Source of the DNA: an uncultured Christensenellaceae bacterium
GTDB taxonomy: Bacteria; Bacillota; Clostridia; Christensenellales; Pumilibacteraceae
NCBI GenBank assembly: GCA_910587455.1
Contig: CAJULK010000002.1
Location: 178,766 to 242,765, forward strand
Length of the DNA: 64,000 nucleotides
Reading direction: 5' to 3'
Shown: piece after piece, positions 19,063 to 28,239 of the stretch
Position numbering within the stretch: the first letter of the stretch is position 1
How the letters are laid out: each line of letters starts with the position of its first letter
Notes under the pieces: generated by a model
Database searches by the model: none
What the model was told of the DNA's origin: nothing
The model's input: the letters and a program-made list of their open reading frames with translations, nothing else
Position numbers and translations under genes: made by a program

Positions 19063-19112
19063 TACATTTACCGCATTTTATCGTTATATCGCCCATGCGG
19101 TCATTGCTTATG

Positions 19113-20396
19113 TTATTTCTTGCGCGTTGTAATATATTTTTTGAATACTGCGAGAACTTCGTCTATCTTGCGCGCGTCCTCGCACTCGCACATGACGCGG
19201 ATCTTCGGCTCCGTTCCCGACATTCGCACTATCAGTCTTCCTATTCCCGAAAGACGTGCGGTATAATCCTCGATAAGACCGATCATCTCTTTATCGTACA
19301 TTATGGATTGGTCGGCATACTCGGCTATCGCTTTTTGCGGGAACAGATTCAGCTCCATAAATTCGCCGAGTTTGCCGTTTTTATAAAGCGTTTTAGTGAT
19401 GAACATGCTCGACATTATGCCGTCGCCCGTCGTCGCCTGCGGGTAAACAATATAGTGTCCGCTCTGCTCGCCGCCGAGATTATACCCCTTTTTGAACATG
19501 AGATCGCATATATACTTATCGCCGACGGGCGTACGGACAAGCCTGCGCCCGTCCTTTTCCAGCCGACGCTCGAGCGCCGTGTTGGAAAGTATCGTGCCCA
19601 CTACCACATCGTCTTTGAGCGTCATTTCCCTTCCGATGTTGTAAAGCACCGAATCGCCGTCCATTATCCGCCCGTCGAAAACGAACGAAAGTCTGTCCGC
19701 GTCGCCGTCATACGCAAAGCCGAGCTTATATTCCGTGCCGACCATGGAATGGAGAACATAATCGGGGTGAAGCGCGCCGCAGCCGCAGTTGATCTTTTCG
19801 CCGCGCAGCTTGAAGTTTTCGATCTCGACCGTAGCGCCCAATTTTTCGAACGCCTGCTTTGCGACGGTAGACGCCGCGCCGTAGCCGCAGTCGAGCCAAA
19901 CTTTCGCGCCCGTCATGTCGTAATCGACGGTTTCGACAAGATAATCTATATACTGCTTCTGCGCGTCCGCAATGTCGTTGACAGACCCGACGGCGCGAAG
20001 CTCGGTGGGGTTCTCGATGTAATATTCGATACTGCCCTCCTGCTCCTCGCTGAGCTTGACGCCGCTGCCGTCGAATATCTTTATGCCGTTATACTCGGGC
20101 GGATTGTGCGACGCCGAAATTACGATGCCGCAAAGCGCGCCGTATTTTATCGCCATGCGCGCGATAGCGGGCGTGGGCAGGATGCCGACGCGCAAAACTT
20201 CAGCGCCGCCGCGCTTGAGCCCGTTTATGAGCGAGTCCTCAATTTCGGGTCCGGACACGCGAGTATCCCGACCGACCACTACGACGCCCTTTCCGAAATA
20301 CGCGTCGATGGCGAGTCCGACCTTGTACGCGAGATCCGCGTCGAGATTGTCGCCGTACTTTCCCCGTATACCGTCCGTGCCGAAATATTTACCCAT
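19113..20396 (-). CDS. glmM: Phosphoglucosamine mutase
   Basis: A 427-residue phosphohexomutase converting glucosamine 6-phosphate to the 1-phosphate for UDP-GlcNAc. It begins with the characteristic MGKYFGTDGIRG, carries the phosphoserine loop ISASHNPPEYNGIKIF near residue 100, the metal loop DGDADR near 240, and a C-terminal phosphate-binding RMSGTEPKIRV. GGAGG lies nine bases before the ATG. It is divergent from the export protein and glmS, which makes its substrate. Confidence 0.96.
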   Translation of the reverse strand: MGKYFGTDGIRGKYGDNLDADLAYKVGLAIDAYFGKGVVVVGRDTRVSGPEIEDSLINGLKRGGAEVLRVGILPTPAIARMAIKYGALCGIVISASHNPPEYNGIKIFDGSGVKLSEEQEGSIEYYIENPTELRAVGSVNDIADAQKQYIDYLVETVDYDMTGAKVWLDCGYGAASTVAKQAFEKLGATVEIENFKLRGEKINCGCGALHPDYVLHSMVGTEYKLGFAYDGDADRLSFVFDGRIMDGDSVLYNIGREMTLKDDVVVGTILSNTALERRLEKDGRRLVRTPVGDKYICDLMFKKGYNLGGEQSGHYIVYPQATTGDGIMSSMFITKTLYKNGKLGEFMELNLFPQKAIAEYADQSIMYDKEMIGLIEDYTARLSGIGRLIVRMSGTEPKIRVMCECEDARKIDEVLAVFKKYITTRKK

Positions 20397-20452
20397 GCGA
20401 AACAGCCTCCATAACGATTTCTTAGTCGGTAATGTATATTATATACATGCCG

Positions 20453-20481
20453 AGTATAATATATTTGTTACATAAAGTCAA
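20453..20481 (-). promoter_or_regulatory. glmM promoter
   Basis: Minus strand TTGACT (20476-20481), 17 bases, TATACT (20453-20458). It predicts a leader of about 50 bases with a GGAGG site. Confidence 0.75.
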
Positions 20482-20548
20482 TTATTTATTTTGATTTTCA
20501 CCAAACTTTACTATTGATTGAGTTATTTCGACGTTCGGCGCAATTTAA

Positions 20549-20578
20549 TTGACATAACTTTGAAAAATTGCTTATAAT
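20549..20578 (+). promoter_or_regulatory. Promoter abutting the export-protein start (predicted leaderless)
   Basis: TTGACA (20549-20554), 18 bases, TATAAT (20573-20578). Only eight bases separate the -10 hexamer from the ATG at 20587, so transcription should start within about two bases of the start codon. No SD is present. Confidence 0.75.
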
Positions 20579-20586
20579 ATATCCGT

Positions 20587-21321
20587 ATGGACGAAATTAT
20601 TCAAACTATACAAAACGCGCTCAACAACGCGCTCGGCGCGCCGCTCACGGTAATACTGCTCGCCATGATCCCCATAACGGAAGCGAGGCTGTCCATACCC
20701 ATCGGCATGGGCATGGGACTGTCGCCGTTCGAATCGTTCGGTTATGCTCTGCTCGGCTCGTCGCTCATAGCGCCTATACTTCTTTTGGTTTTCATGCCCA
20801 TAATAAACGCGCTTTCGCGAACGAAGGTTTTTTCCAAGCTCGGCAAATTTCTGTACGACAAGTTCGAAAAAAAATCGAGATCGCTCAAAGACGACGATCC
20901 GCCGCCCGAAACAGACGGTAACGAACAGAAAAAACGGCGCATAAAAATAACAAAGCACGACGCAAAAAAAATGGGCGGCACGGCGCTATTCGTTGCCGTA
21001 CCGTTGCCGCTCACGGGCATATGGTCGGGCAGCGCGGTCGCGTCGATCATCAAGCTCGGCTTCGTAAAAGGTCTTATATCGCTCGTCGGCGGCAACATTG
21101 TGGCGTGCACGATAATCACGCTCGTCACCATGCTGTTCCCCGAGAATAAAAGATGGATCGTTACGCTCGCGTTTTCCATAATCGCCGTAATAGTAGTCAT
21201 AGTCCTTATTATCAAGTTCATTCTCTACAAACCTGATAAGCATGACGAAAAGGCGGAAGTCTCGGCGGACGCGGCAATGCGGGATCCCGACGGCGGCAAC
21301 GACAACAACGACAAGGAGTAG
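20587..21321 (+). CDS. Small multidrug export family protein (COG2426)
   Basis: A 244-residue membrane protein. Hydrophobic helices at about 20-40 and 55-75, a charged cytoplasmic segment (90-125, rich in Lys, Asp and Pro), and helices near 135-215 match the 'putative small multi-drug export' family, including PITEARLSIPIG in the first part and PLPLTGIWSGSA in the second, re-entrant-loop like segments shared with DedA-type proteins. Real substrates are not known. The highly charged tail ends six bases before glmS, so the two are co-transcribed. No SD is visible; the promoter touches the start codon. Confidence 0.8.
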   Translation: MDEIIQTIQNALNNALGAPLTVILLAMIPITEARLSIPIGMGMGLSPFESFGYALLGSSLIAPILLLVFMPIINALSRTKVFSKLGKFLYDKFEKKSRSLKDDDPPPETDGNEQKKRRIKITKHDAKKMGGTALFVAVPLPLTGIWSGSAVASIIKLGFVKGLISLVGGNIVACTIITLVTMLFPENKRWIVTLAFSIIAVIVVIVLIIKFILYKPDKHDEKAEVSADAAMRDPDGGNDNNDKE

Positions 21322-21326
21322 TCAAC

Positions 21327-23156
21327 ATGTGCGGAATAATCGGTTATATCGGCAATAAACCCGCCGCGCCCATTCTCGTCAACGGGCTTAAAAAGCTCGA
21401 ATACCGAGGCTACGATTCGAGCGGTATCGCAGTGCTCGAAAACGGCAAGATAGACTGTATAAAATCGGTCGGAAAAATAGAACAGCTCAAAAAGAAAGTG
21501 GACGGGCGCAAAAAGCCGCCCGCCGGAACGCTCGGTATCGGACATACGCGCTGGGCGACTCACGGCGTGCCGAGCGACGTAAACTCCCACCCGCACATTT
21601 CGCGCGACGGACGTTTCGCGATCGTTCACAACGGCATAATAGAAAATTTCGCAGAGCTTAAAACGTCGCTTCAAAAAGACGGGTTCGTTTTCAAAAGCGA
21701 AACGGACAGCGAGGCTGTCGCGCACATGCTTCAGAAGCTGTATGACGGCGATATTCTGTCAACGCTTCGCAGACTGATAAAAACACTCGTCGGATCGTAT
21801 GCGATAGGCATAGTATTTTCGGACGCGCCCGACACGATGTACGCCATAAGGAAAGACAACCCGCTCATAGTGGGATTGGGCGACGGCGAAAACTTTATAG
21901 CGTCCGACGTGACGGCGGCGCTCGACCATACGCACGAGTTCGTACTGCTCGAAAATTACGAAACGGCGGAGATCACGCGCGACGGCGTAAATTACTACGA
22001 CATCGACGGCAACCCGCTCGAAAAACTCCCCTACCGCGTAAATTGGGACGCAGCGCAAGCGGAAAAAGAGGGCTATCCGCACTTTATGCTCAAAGAGATT
22101 TACGCTCAGCCCAAGGCGATAACCGACACCCTCCGCCCGCGCATAAAAAGCGGCGAAGTCGTGCTCGGCGAGCTCATACTCGATAAGAAATATGTAGACG
22201 GTCTCGAAAAAATAGACATAGTAGGCTGCGGGTCGGCATACCATGCCGGCATAGTCGGAAAAACGTTTATCGAAAAGCATTGCCGCATACGCGTTACGTG
22301 CGAGCTTGCGAGCGAATATATCTACGGCGATCCCATAACCGACGAAAAGACGCTGACGATAATAATAAGCCAAAGCGGCGAAACGGCAGACACGCTTAAC
22401 GCGCTTCGCATAGCCAAGGCGCGCGGATCGCACACCGTCGCGATAGTGAACGTGGTGGAAAGCTCGATAGCGCGCGAGGCGCACGACGTGCTTTATACTT
22501 ACGCAGGTCCCGAAATCGCCGTCGCAACGACCAAGGGATATACCACTCAAGTCGCGGCGCTGTATCTTTTGGGGCTGCACATAGCCAAAATAAAGGGCAC
22601 GGTAACCGACGGTCGGTATACAGAGCTTGTGAACGGACTGCTCGGGCTTGCCGACGGCATATCGTCCATGCTCCGAAATACTGACGCGATAAAGGACTTT
22701 GCCGAGCGCTACAAAAACCGCCGCAACGTTTTCTTTATAGGGCGCGGAACCGACTATGCCGCGTCGCTCGAAGGCGCGCTCAAGCTAAAAGAGATATCGT
22801 ATATCCATGCGGAAGCGTATGCGTCCGGCGAGCTCAAGCACGGCACGATTTCTCTGATAACAAAGAGCACCGTCACGATCGCGCTCGTCACTCAGCGCGC
22901 CCTGTATCATAAAATGGAATCGAACATCAAAGCCGTAAAATCGAGAAAAGGTCCCGTTCTCGCAGTAGCCTCGCCCGCCAACGCCGCGATAGCCGACTGC
23001 GCAGACAGTCTTTTGACTATACCCGAATGTGACGACGACATCTCGCCCGTGCTTACCGCCGTCGTGCTGCAGCTTTTCGCATACTATGTAGCGGACGCGC
23101 GCGGCTGCGATATCGACAAGCCCCGCCACCTTGCCAAATCGGTGACGGTAGAATAA
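21327..23156 (+). CDS. glmS: Glutamine--fructose-6-phosphate aminotransferase (isomerising)
   Basis: A 609-residue enzyme making glucosamine 6-phosphate. The N-terminal glutaminase begins MCGIIGYIG with nucleophile Cys2 and continues with LEYRGYDSSGIAV and GHTRWATHG. Two SIS domains follow with SQSGETADTLNALR near residue 350 and the C-terminal DKPRHLAKSVTVE with the catalytic-loop Lys. AAGGAG precedes the ATG by eight bases. No glmS ribozyme is possible because only five bases separate it from the previous gene; regulation must be at the upstream promoter. Confidence 0.97.
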   Translation: MCGIIGYIGNKPAAPILVNGLKKLEYRGYDSSGIAVLENGKIDCIKSVGKIEQLKKKVDGRKKPPAGTLGIGHTRWATHGVPSDVNSHPHISRDGRFAIVHNGIIENFAELKTSLQKDGFVFKSETDSEAVAHMLQKLYDGDILSTLRRLIKTLVGSYAIGIVFSDAPDTMYAIRKDNPLIVGLGDGENFIASDVTAALDHTHEFVLLENYETAEITRDGVNYYDIDGNPLEKLPYRVNWDAAQAEKEGYPHFMLKEIYAQPKAITDTLRPRIKSGEVVLGELILDKKYVDGLEKIDIVGCGSAYHAGIVGKTFIEKHCRIRVTCELASEYIYGDPITDEKTLTIIISQSGETADTLNALRIAKARGSHTVAIVNVVESSIAREAHDVLYTYAGPEIAVATTKGYTTQVAALYLLGLHIAKIKGTVTDGRYTELVNGLLGLADGISSMLRNTDAIKDFAERYKNRRNVFFIGRGTDYAASLEGALKLKEISYIHAEAYASGELKHGTISLITKSTVTIALVTQRALYHKMESNIKAVKSRKGPVLAVASPANAAIADCADSLLTIPECDDDISPVLTAVVLQLFAYYVADARGCDIDKPRHLAKSVTVE

Positions 23157-23225
23157 AAATTCGAATACGGGATCGCCCGACGACAACGGCGGTCCTTTTG
23201 TATTTGCCGCAAAGAGGAAAACCGC

Positions 23226-24434
23226 ATGAACAAAAAATTCGTAACAGTGCTGTGCGACGGCATGGCAGACTATCCCGACGAGCGCGGACTCACGCCCATG
23301 TGCGAAGCGCGTAAACCCGTAGCGGACGCGCTCTGCGAAAAAGCGCTTTGCGGACTCGTCAAAACAGTGCCCGACGGCATGAAACCGGGTTCGGACGTAT
23401 GCAACCTTGCGGCGCTCGGCTACGATCCCGAGCTTTGCTATACGGGCAGATCGCCGCTCGAAGCGCTGTCCATCGGCATACCGCTCGGCGACGGCGACGT
23501 TACATACCGCGTCAACCTCGTAACGCTGTCGGACGGGAACGCACCCGTCATGCTCGATTACTCGGCGGGCGAAATATCCACCGCCGAAGCCGTGCGCATA
23601 ATCGATTCGCTGCGCGACATGTTCGCGGGTTTCGGCGTGGAGCTTTATGCCGGCGTCAGCTACCGCCATGCGGCGGTCATTCGCGGCGGCGCCGGTCATA
23701 CGGGCACGGCGCTCACCCCGCCCCACGACATACTCGATAAGCCTATAGCCGATTTTCTTCCCGACGGCGTCAGAGGCAAAATGTTTTGCGACATTATCGC
23801 ACGCTCGCGCGAAATACTTAAAACCCACCCAGTAAACATTGCGCGGCTCGACGCAGGCAAACGTCCCGTATCGTGCGTTTGGTTTTGGGGCGAAGGCACA
23901 AAGCCGAAGCTCGAGCCTTTCCGAAAAATGACGGGAAAAACCGCGGCGGTGATCTCGGCGGTCGATCTCGTAAAAGGTATCGGCATAGGCGGCGGCATGA
24001 CAGTAATAAACATTTCGACGGCTACGGGCACGGCGGATACCGATTACGAAGCGAAAACCGCAGCCGCGCTCGCTGCGCTCGAAACGCATGATTTTTGTTT
24101 TATACATCTCGAAGGTCCCGACGAATGCGGACACCAAGGCGACAGGCGCGGAAAGATAACGGCAATAGAACGTATCGACGCGCGGATATTGAAACCTGTT
24201 TACGACAGTCTTAAAGCGAGCGGCGCACCGTTTGCGATAACCGTCATGCCAGATCATGCCACGCCGCTGTGCGTGCGTACTCACACGGGCGAACCGATCC
24301 CGTTCTTTATTTACGACAGCGAAAAACAACGGGAAAGCGGAATATCGTCATTCACCGAATCAAACGCGGCGGCAACAAAAGTTTACTTCCCTAAAGGCGG
24401 CGACGTAATACGCGCAATGTTCGGCGCGGACTGA
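23226..24434 (+). CDS. apgM: Cofactor-independent phosphoglycerate mutase, archaeal type
   Basis: A 402-residue alkaline-phosphatase superfamily enzyme. It shows CDGMADYP near residue 10 (metal-binding Asp), the GSDVCNLAALGYDP block with the phosphoserine Ser, and the metal sites HLEGPDECGHQGD near 300 and MPDHATP near 340. ApgM enzymes interconvert 2- and 3-phosphoglycerate; some relatives act on other phosphonates or phosphoesters. AGAGGA precedes the ATG. It follows glmS by 69 bases and is ended by a strong terminator. Confidence 0.9.
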   Translation: MNKKFVTVLCDGMADYPDERGLTPMCEARKPVADALCEKALCGLVKTVPDGMKPGSDVCNLAALGYDPELCYTGRSPLEALSIGIPLGDGDVTYRVNLVTLSDGNAPVMLDYSAGEISTAEAVRIIDSLRDMFAGFGVELYAGVSYRHAAVIRGGAGHTGTALTPPHDILDKPIADFLPDGVRGKMFCDIIARSREILKTHPVNIARLDAGKRPVSCVWFWGEGTKPKLEPFRKMTGKTAAVISAVDLVKGIGIGGGMTVINISTATGTADTDYEAKTAAALAALETHDFCFIHLEGPDECGHQGDRRGKITAIERIDARILKPVYDSLKASGAPFAITVMPDHATPLCVRTHTGEPIPFFIYDSEKQRESGISSFTESNAAATKVYFPKGGDVIRAMFGAD

Positions 24435-24506
24435 GCTAACCGAAACAGCAAACAAAGATCGGACGGTAACGCGCGCTTCGCATAAGCAAATTCGGTAAAA
24501 ATATTA

Positions 24507-24538
24507 AAAGCGTCCACGCGATTTTGCGTGAACGCTTT
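24507..24538. terminator. Bidirectional terminator between apgM and the carbohydrate operon
   Basis: Stem arms at 24507-24519 and 24526-24538 (13 bases, one mismatch) with a six-base loop. The plus strand continues AATTTTATGC and the minus strand TTTTAATATTTTT. It lies between convergent units. Confidence 0.8.
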
Positions 24539-24656
24539 AATTTTATGCAATTTTAAGATATGTGTTTTTCACACTTTTTCCGATTAAGTACTCGTATTTA
24601 TCCTCTTTGATTTATGCCATTTTCTTTGTATCGCAACTTAAAGAAAATCGGTTTCG

Positions 24657-25619
24657 CTACACCCACCAAAGCGCGTCGGTGCGCGGCGCGCGTATCATAA
24701 CGTTTTGCATAAACTCGATCGCCTTGTCGAGTCCTTCCGTCTGCGTCATAAGACTGTCCTCATGCTCGATCGAAAGATATCCGTCGTAGCCCGCTACGCG
24801 CAGCGCCGAGATCATATCTTTCCACAGCTTGACGTCAGAACCGTACCCGACCGTACGGAATATCCAGCTTCTTTCGGCTTCGAGAGAATACGATTTTGTA
24901 TCGAGCACGCCGTTGACCGCAATGTTGTATTTATCGAGCGCCGTGTCTTTCGCATGGAACCAAAAAAGCGCGCCGCCCAATTTTTTTATTGCGGCAACGG
25001 GATCGATCCCCTGCCAGATGAGATGCGACGGATCGAAGTTCGCGCCGATATTATTTCCTGCCGCGGCGCGGAGCTTCAGAAGCGTTTCGGGGTTGTACAC
25101 ACAGAACCCGGGATGCATTTCGAAGCATATCTCGACGCCGTTGTCGGCGGCGCGCTCGGCTTTTTCTTTCCAATACGGAATAAGCACATCGTTCCACTGA
25201 TATTCGAGTATATCGGCGTATTCGTTTGGCCATGCGCAAGTCACCCAATTGGGCATATCGCCCTTTCCGTCGCCCGGGCAACCCGAAAACGTGATTATCT
25301 TTTTTACTCCGAGTTTGGGCGCGACTTCAATCGCCGCGTCGAGTTCTTCGGTAGCGGTCTTTGCCGCAGCGGGCATAGGATGCACTCCGTTACCGTGAAC
25401 GGACAATGCCGCAATCTCGATATTATGCTTTGCGAACGTTGATTTCAGTTCGTCGCGCTTTTTTGCGCTGTTTTTCAGTTCGATAATGTCGGCGTGCGCT
25501 TTTCCGGGATAGCCGCCCGCGCCGAGTTCCATTCCGTCAACGCCTTTTGCCGACAGATATTCGAGCGCCTTACCGAGCGGCATATTTCCGAAAACGGGTG
25601 AAAATACGGCTAACTTCAT
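24657..25619 (-). CDS. Sugar phosphate isomerase/epimerase (TIM barrel), distal gene
   Basis: A 320-residue xylose-isomerase-like TIM-barrel protein. It shows GVDGMELGAGGYPG near residue 30, the metal-site segments EICFEMHPGF near 167, NIGANFDPSHL near 195, WFHAKDTA near 222 and LSIEHEDS near 283; the Glu/Asp/His/Glu set suggests a divalent metal active site. Related proteins act on keto- or inositol-like sugars with Gfo/Idh/MocA oxidoreductases. It is the last of five operon genes and its ATG overlaps the preceding stop codon as ATGA. Confidence 0.85.
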   Translation of the reverse strand: MKLAVFSPVFGNMPLGKALEYLSAKGVDGMELGAGGYPGKAHADIIELKNSAKKRDELKSTFAKHNIEIAALSVHGNGVHPMPAAAKTATEELDAAIEVAPKLGVKKIITFSGCPGDGKGDMPNWVTCAWPNEYADILEYQWNDVLIPYWKEKAERAADNGVEICFEMHPGFCVYNPETLLKLRAAAGNNIGANFDPSHLIWQGIDPVAAIKKLGGALFWFHAKDTALDKYNIAVNGVLDTKSYSLEAERSWIFRTVGYGSDVKLWKDMISALRVAGYDGYLSIEHEDSLMTQTEGLDKAIEFMQNVMIRAPRTDALWWV

Positions 25620-26713
25620 TTCTTCACCTCGCCGTCGAAATACACCGGTCTGCCCGTCTTTGCCGATTCGTAAATAGCGTCGAGTATGCGCGTCACCGTC
25701 GCCGCCTGTTCGGGCAGGACTACGAGCTTACCCTTGCCGCGCACGGCGTTCACGAATGTAGACGCCTCGACAACTTCGGGACTCTCCGCAGCGCCGCCGA
25801 AGAACGCCACGCCGCCCGCGCCGAAATCGGGCGTCGTTATGTATTGCCGTCCGTTGTTTACTCCGTTTATGCGCAGTTTATCGGAAAACATGTCCGCACC
25901 CGCTTTCGTTCCGCATATAAGCGTTTTCGCTTCGTCGGGATCGGCATAGTTGAGCGCCCAGCTCGCATCAAGCGATATCGTCGCGCCGTCTTCCATGACC
26001 ACAAATCCGAACGCGCTGTCTTCCACCGTAAACTTGTCGGGATCCCAGTCGCCCCACGCGTTGGCGGTATCACGCTGCCCGTTGAGCTTGTGGTATACCG
26101 TTCCTACGGCGTACTTCGGCTTGTAATTGTTCATCACATAGAGCGTCAGATCGAGCGCATGCGTTCCTATATCTATCAGCGGACCGCCGCCCTGTTTCTC
26201 TTCGTCGAGGAATACGCCCCAGGTGGGCACCGCTCTTCTGCGCAACGCCTTTGCGCGAGCGAAATATATATCGCCGAACACACCCTTTTCCGCCTCGGCT
26301 TTAAGATACTGCGAATCGGGACGGTAACGATTCTGATAACCTATCGTAAGCAGCTTGCCGCTGCGCTTCTCTGCCGCTATCATCGCCGTTGCTTCTTCGT
26401 AGTTTATAGCCATGGGTTTTTCGCACATAACATGCTTTCCAGCGTCGAGCGCCGCAACGGTTATTTCGCTGTGCGAACTGTTGGGAGTGCACACACACAC
26501 CGCGTCGAGCGGCTCTTTCAGCAGATCGCGGTAATCGACGAACACTTTGCCTTTCCCGTCCGCATAATCGGCGTTGGCTTTGACCGCGCGCTCTTCGATT
26601 ATATCGCAGAACGCGACAAGTTCCACCTCGTCCGACAAGCGCTTGTATGCCGGCATATGTTTATTGTTGGCGATGCCGCCGCATCCGATAATGCCGAATC
26701 TGAGTTTTTTCAT
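25616..26713 (-). CDS. Gfo/Idh/MocA family oxidoreductase
   Basis: A 365-residue NAD(P)-dependent sugar oxidoreductase. The N-terminal Rossmann motif is FGIIGCGGIANNKHMP, followed by CVCTPNSSH and the family hallmark CEKPMAINYEEA with the catalytic Lys. A C-terminal substrate domain contains PLIDIGTHALDLTLYVM with the conserved Asp/His pair. GGAGG lies eight bases before the ATG. Such enzymes oxidise secondary alcohols in sugars, often at C3. It is adjacent to two isomerases and a second paralogue. Confidence 0.9.
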   Translation of the reverse strand: MKKLRFGIIGCGGIANNKHMPAYKRLSDEVELVAFCDIIEERAVKANADYADGKGKVFVDYRDLLKEPLDAVCVCTPNSSHSEITVAALDAGKHVMCEKPMAINYEEATAMIAAEKRSGKLLTIGYQNRYRPDSQYLKAEAEKGVFGDIYFARAKALRRRAVPTWGVFLDEEKQGGGPLIDIGTHALDLTLYVMNNYKPKYAVGTVYHKLNGQRDTANAWGDWDPDKFTVEDSAFGFVVMEDGATISLDASWALNYADPDEAKTLICGTKAGADMFSDKLRINGVNNGRQYITTPDFGAGGVAFFGGAAESPEVVEASTFVNAVRGKGKLVVLPEQAATVTRILDAIYESAKTGRPVYFDGEVKK

Positions 26714-26758
26714 ATTATTACCTCCGTTATGATCGTGTCGGGAATTTTACCCGCAAGT

Positions 26759-27472
26759 TCAACAATATTTTTTCATAAAGGCCGCACATCTTCCGAGATA
26801 CTCTGCCATGGGCATGTCCGTTTTTTCTATTTCCAAAACCGCCCATTCCGCGCCTATGCTCTTGCAAAGCCCGAGCACTTCCGCGAGATTCGCGCGCCCG
26901 TCTCCCGTTACGGGATTGACGGAGCCGGCGTCCTTGCCTAGTTCTTTTATATGCACAAGCCGTATCGCGCCGTGGTGCCTGTTTATAAACCCGCACGCGT
27001 CCACGCCCGCAACTGCCAACCAAAACACGTCCGGCTCGAGCGTCAAACCGGCTACCCTGTCCGCGAGCGCGCTCACCCTGTCCGCACCGCAGGCAAACTC
27101 GTGCGCATGGTTGTGATACCCGAGCCGCACGCCCGTTTTTCCGAGCTTTACGACATATTGCGGCAGAGCGTCGGCAACTCTTTCGAACACCTCCGGGTCG
27201 TCGAGCCGTTCGTACGGCACAACGACATGCTTTATTCCGAGCGCCGACACGACGGGCAGTTCTTCTTCGATCTTGTCCGCAGCTATATGCGCCGAGAACG
27301 GGATCAGCCCGTATTTACCGAACAGCGAGCCGAGTTCCGCGGCTGTCATACCGTAATTTCCTGCAAGCTCCACGCCGTCGAACCCCGCGGCGGATATCGC
27401 TTCGAGCGCTGCCGCGAGTCCGTTTTCGCTTATGAAATCGCGCAACGAATACAACTGCACGCCGATCTTCAT
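26759..27472 (-). CDS. Sugar phosphate isomerase/epimerase (TIM barrel), proximal gene
   Basis: A 237-residue TIM-barrel protein, shorter than its relative at 24657. It starts MKIGVQLYSLRDFI and shows GFDGVELAGNYG near residue 35, RLGYHNHAHEF near 128, LEPDVFWLAVAG near 150, VHIKELG near 180 and a terminal VLEIEKT, the metal-ligand strands of the xylose-isomerase-like family. The chosen ATG at 27472 overlaps the ThuA stop as ATGA; an upstream frame to 27553 lies within ThuA. Confidence 0.87.
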   Translation of the reverse strand: MKIGVQLYSLRDFISENGLAAALEAISAAGFDGVELAGNYGMTAAELGSLFGKYGLIPFSAHIAADKIEEELPVVSALGIKHVVVPYERLDDPEVFERVADALPQYVVKLGKTGVRLGYHNHAHEFACGADRVSALADRVAGLTLEPDVFWLAVAGVDACGFINRHHGAIRLVHIKELGKDAGSVNPVTGDGRANLAEVLGLCKSIGAEWAVLEIEKTDMPMAEYLGRCAAFMKKYC

Positions 27473-28206
27473 TTTTTGCCGCTTATTTTTTCGAGGGGCG
27501 CTACGCACGAACATTCCGCAGGCTTGCCTATCTCGAATGAGGGCGCGACCCAATTCGCCGCGTTTATCAGTATTTTGCGAACGAGCGGATTATGATATGA
27601 CGGATTGCTCTCGTGTCCGGGCTGAAAATAGAATATCTTGCCCTTTCCGCGGTTATATGTGACTCCGCTGCGAAAAACCTCTCCGCCCTCGAACCAACCG
27701 ATGAACACAAGCTCGTCGGGCGTAGGTATATCGAAGTGTTCGCCGTACATCTCCTCCGATTCCAACTCGATATGCTCGGGCAGTCCCGCGGCTATAGGAT
27801 GCGCCGGCGCAGTCACCCACAACCGTTCACGCTCATTCACTTCGCGCCACTTGAGCGTACAGCCCGTTCCCAAAAGCCTACGCAACGGTTTGGATAGGTG
27901 CGCCGAGTGAAGGAATATGCAACCCATGCCGCACAGCACGCGCGCGACTATCTTTTCGACGAGCGCGTCCGAAACCTTGTCGTGCATACAGTGCCCCCAC
28001 CACACGAGCACGTCCGTTTTGTCGAGTATCTCGTCGGTGAGCATACTGCCGTCGTCGCCGTCGTCCTGATACACCGCCGTCGTATCGAATCCCGCGCCCG
28101 AAAACAGCGCTTTGAGCGTTTCGTGAATACCTGCGGGATGCTGCCTTAGCACGTCGGGATTATCCCTGTGCGCTTTTCCGTGTTCCGAAAATACGGTTAC
28201 ATTCAT
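27469..28206 (-). CDS. ThuA-like glutamine-amidotransferase-fold protein
   Basis: A 245-residue member of the ThuA family (class I glutamine amidotransferase-like fold), found in trehalose and other glycoside utilisation clusters. Typical blocks are EHGKAHRD, VYPAGIHETL-like NPDVLRQHPAGIHETL, DVLVWWGHCMHD near residue 72, FLHSAHLSKPL and GKIFYFQPGHE near 205. No catalytic Cys nucleophile is apparent, as usual for ThuA; the biochemical role is unknown, possibly handling of 3-keto-glycosides. GGAGG is ten bases before the ATG at 28206. Confidence 0.88.
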   Translation of the reverse strand: MNVTVFSEHGKAHRDNPDVLRQHPAGIHETLKALFSGAGFDTTAVYQDDGDDGSMLTDEILDKTDVLVWWGHCMHDKVSDALVEKIVARVLCGMGCIFLHSAHLSKPLRRLLGTGCTLKWREVNERERLWVTAPAHPIAAGLPEHIELESEEMYGEHFDIPTPDELVFIGWFEGGEVFRSGVTYNRGKGKIFYFQPGHESNPSYHNPLVRKILINAANWVAPSFEIGKPAECSCVAPLEKISGKK

Positions 28207-28239
28207 TGTTTTACGACCTCCTGTCATAAAAAGTATATA

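Noticed and set aside
21270..21330. glmS ribozyme upstream of glmS
   Set aside because: Only five non-coding bases separate glmS from the preceding gene and no ribozyme core was seen.
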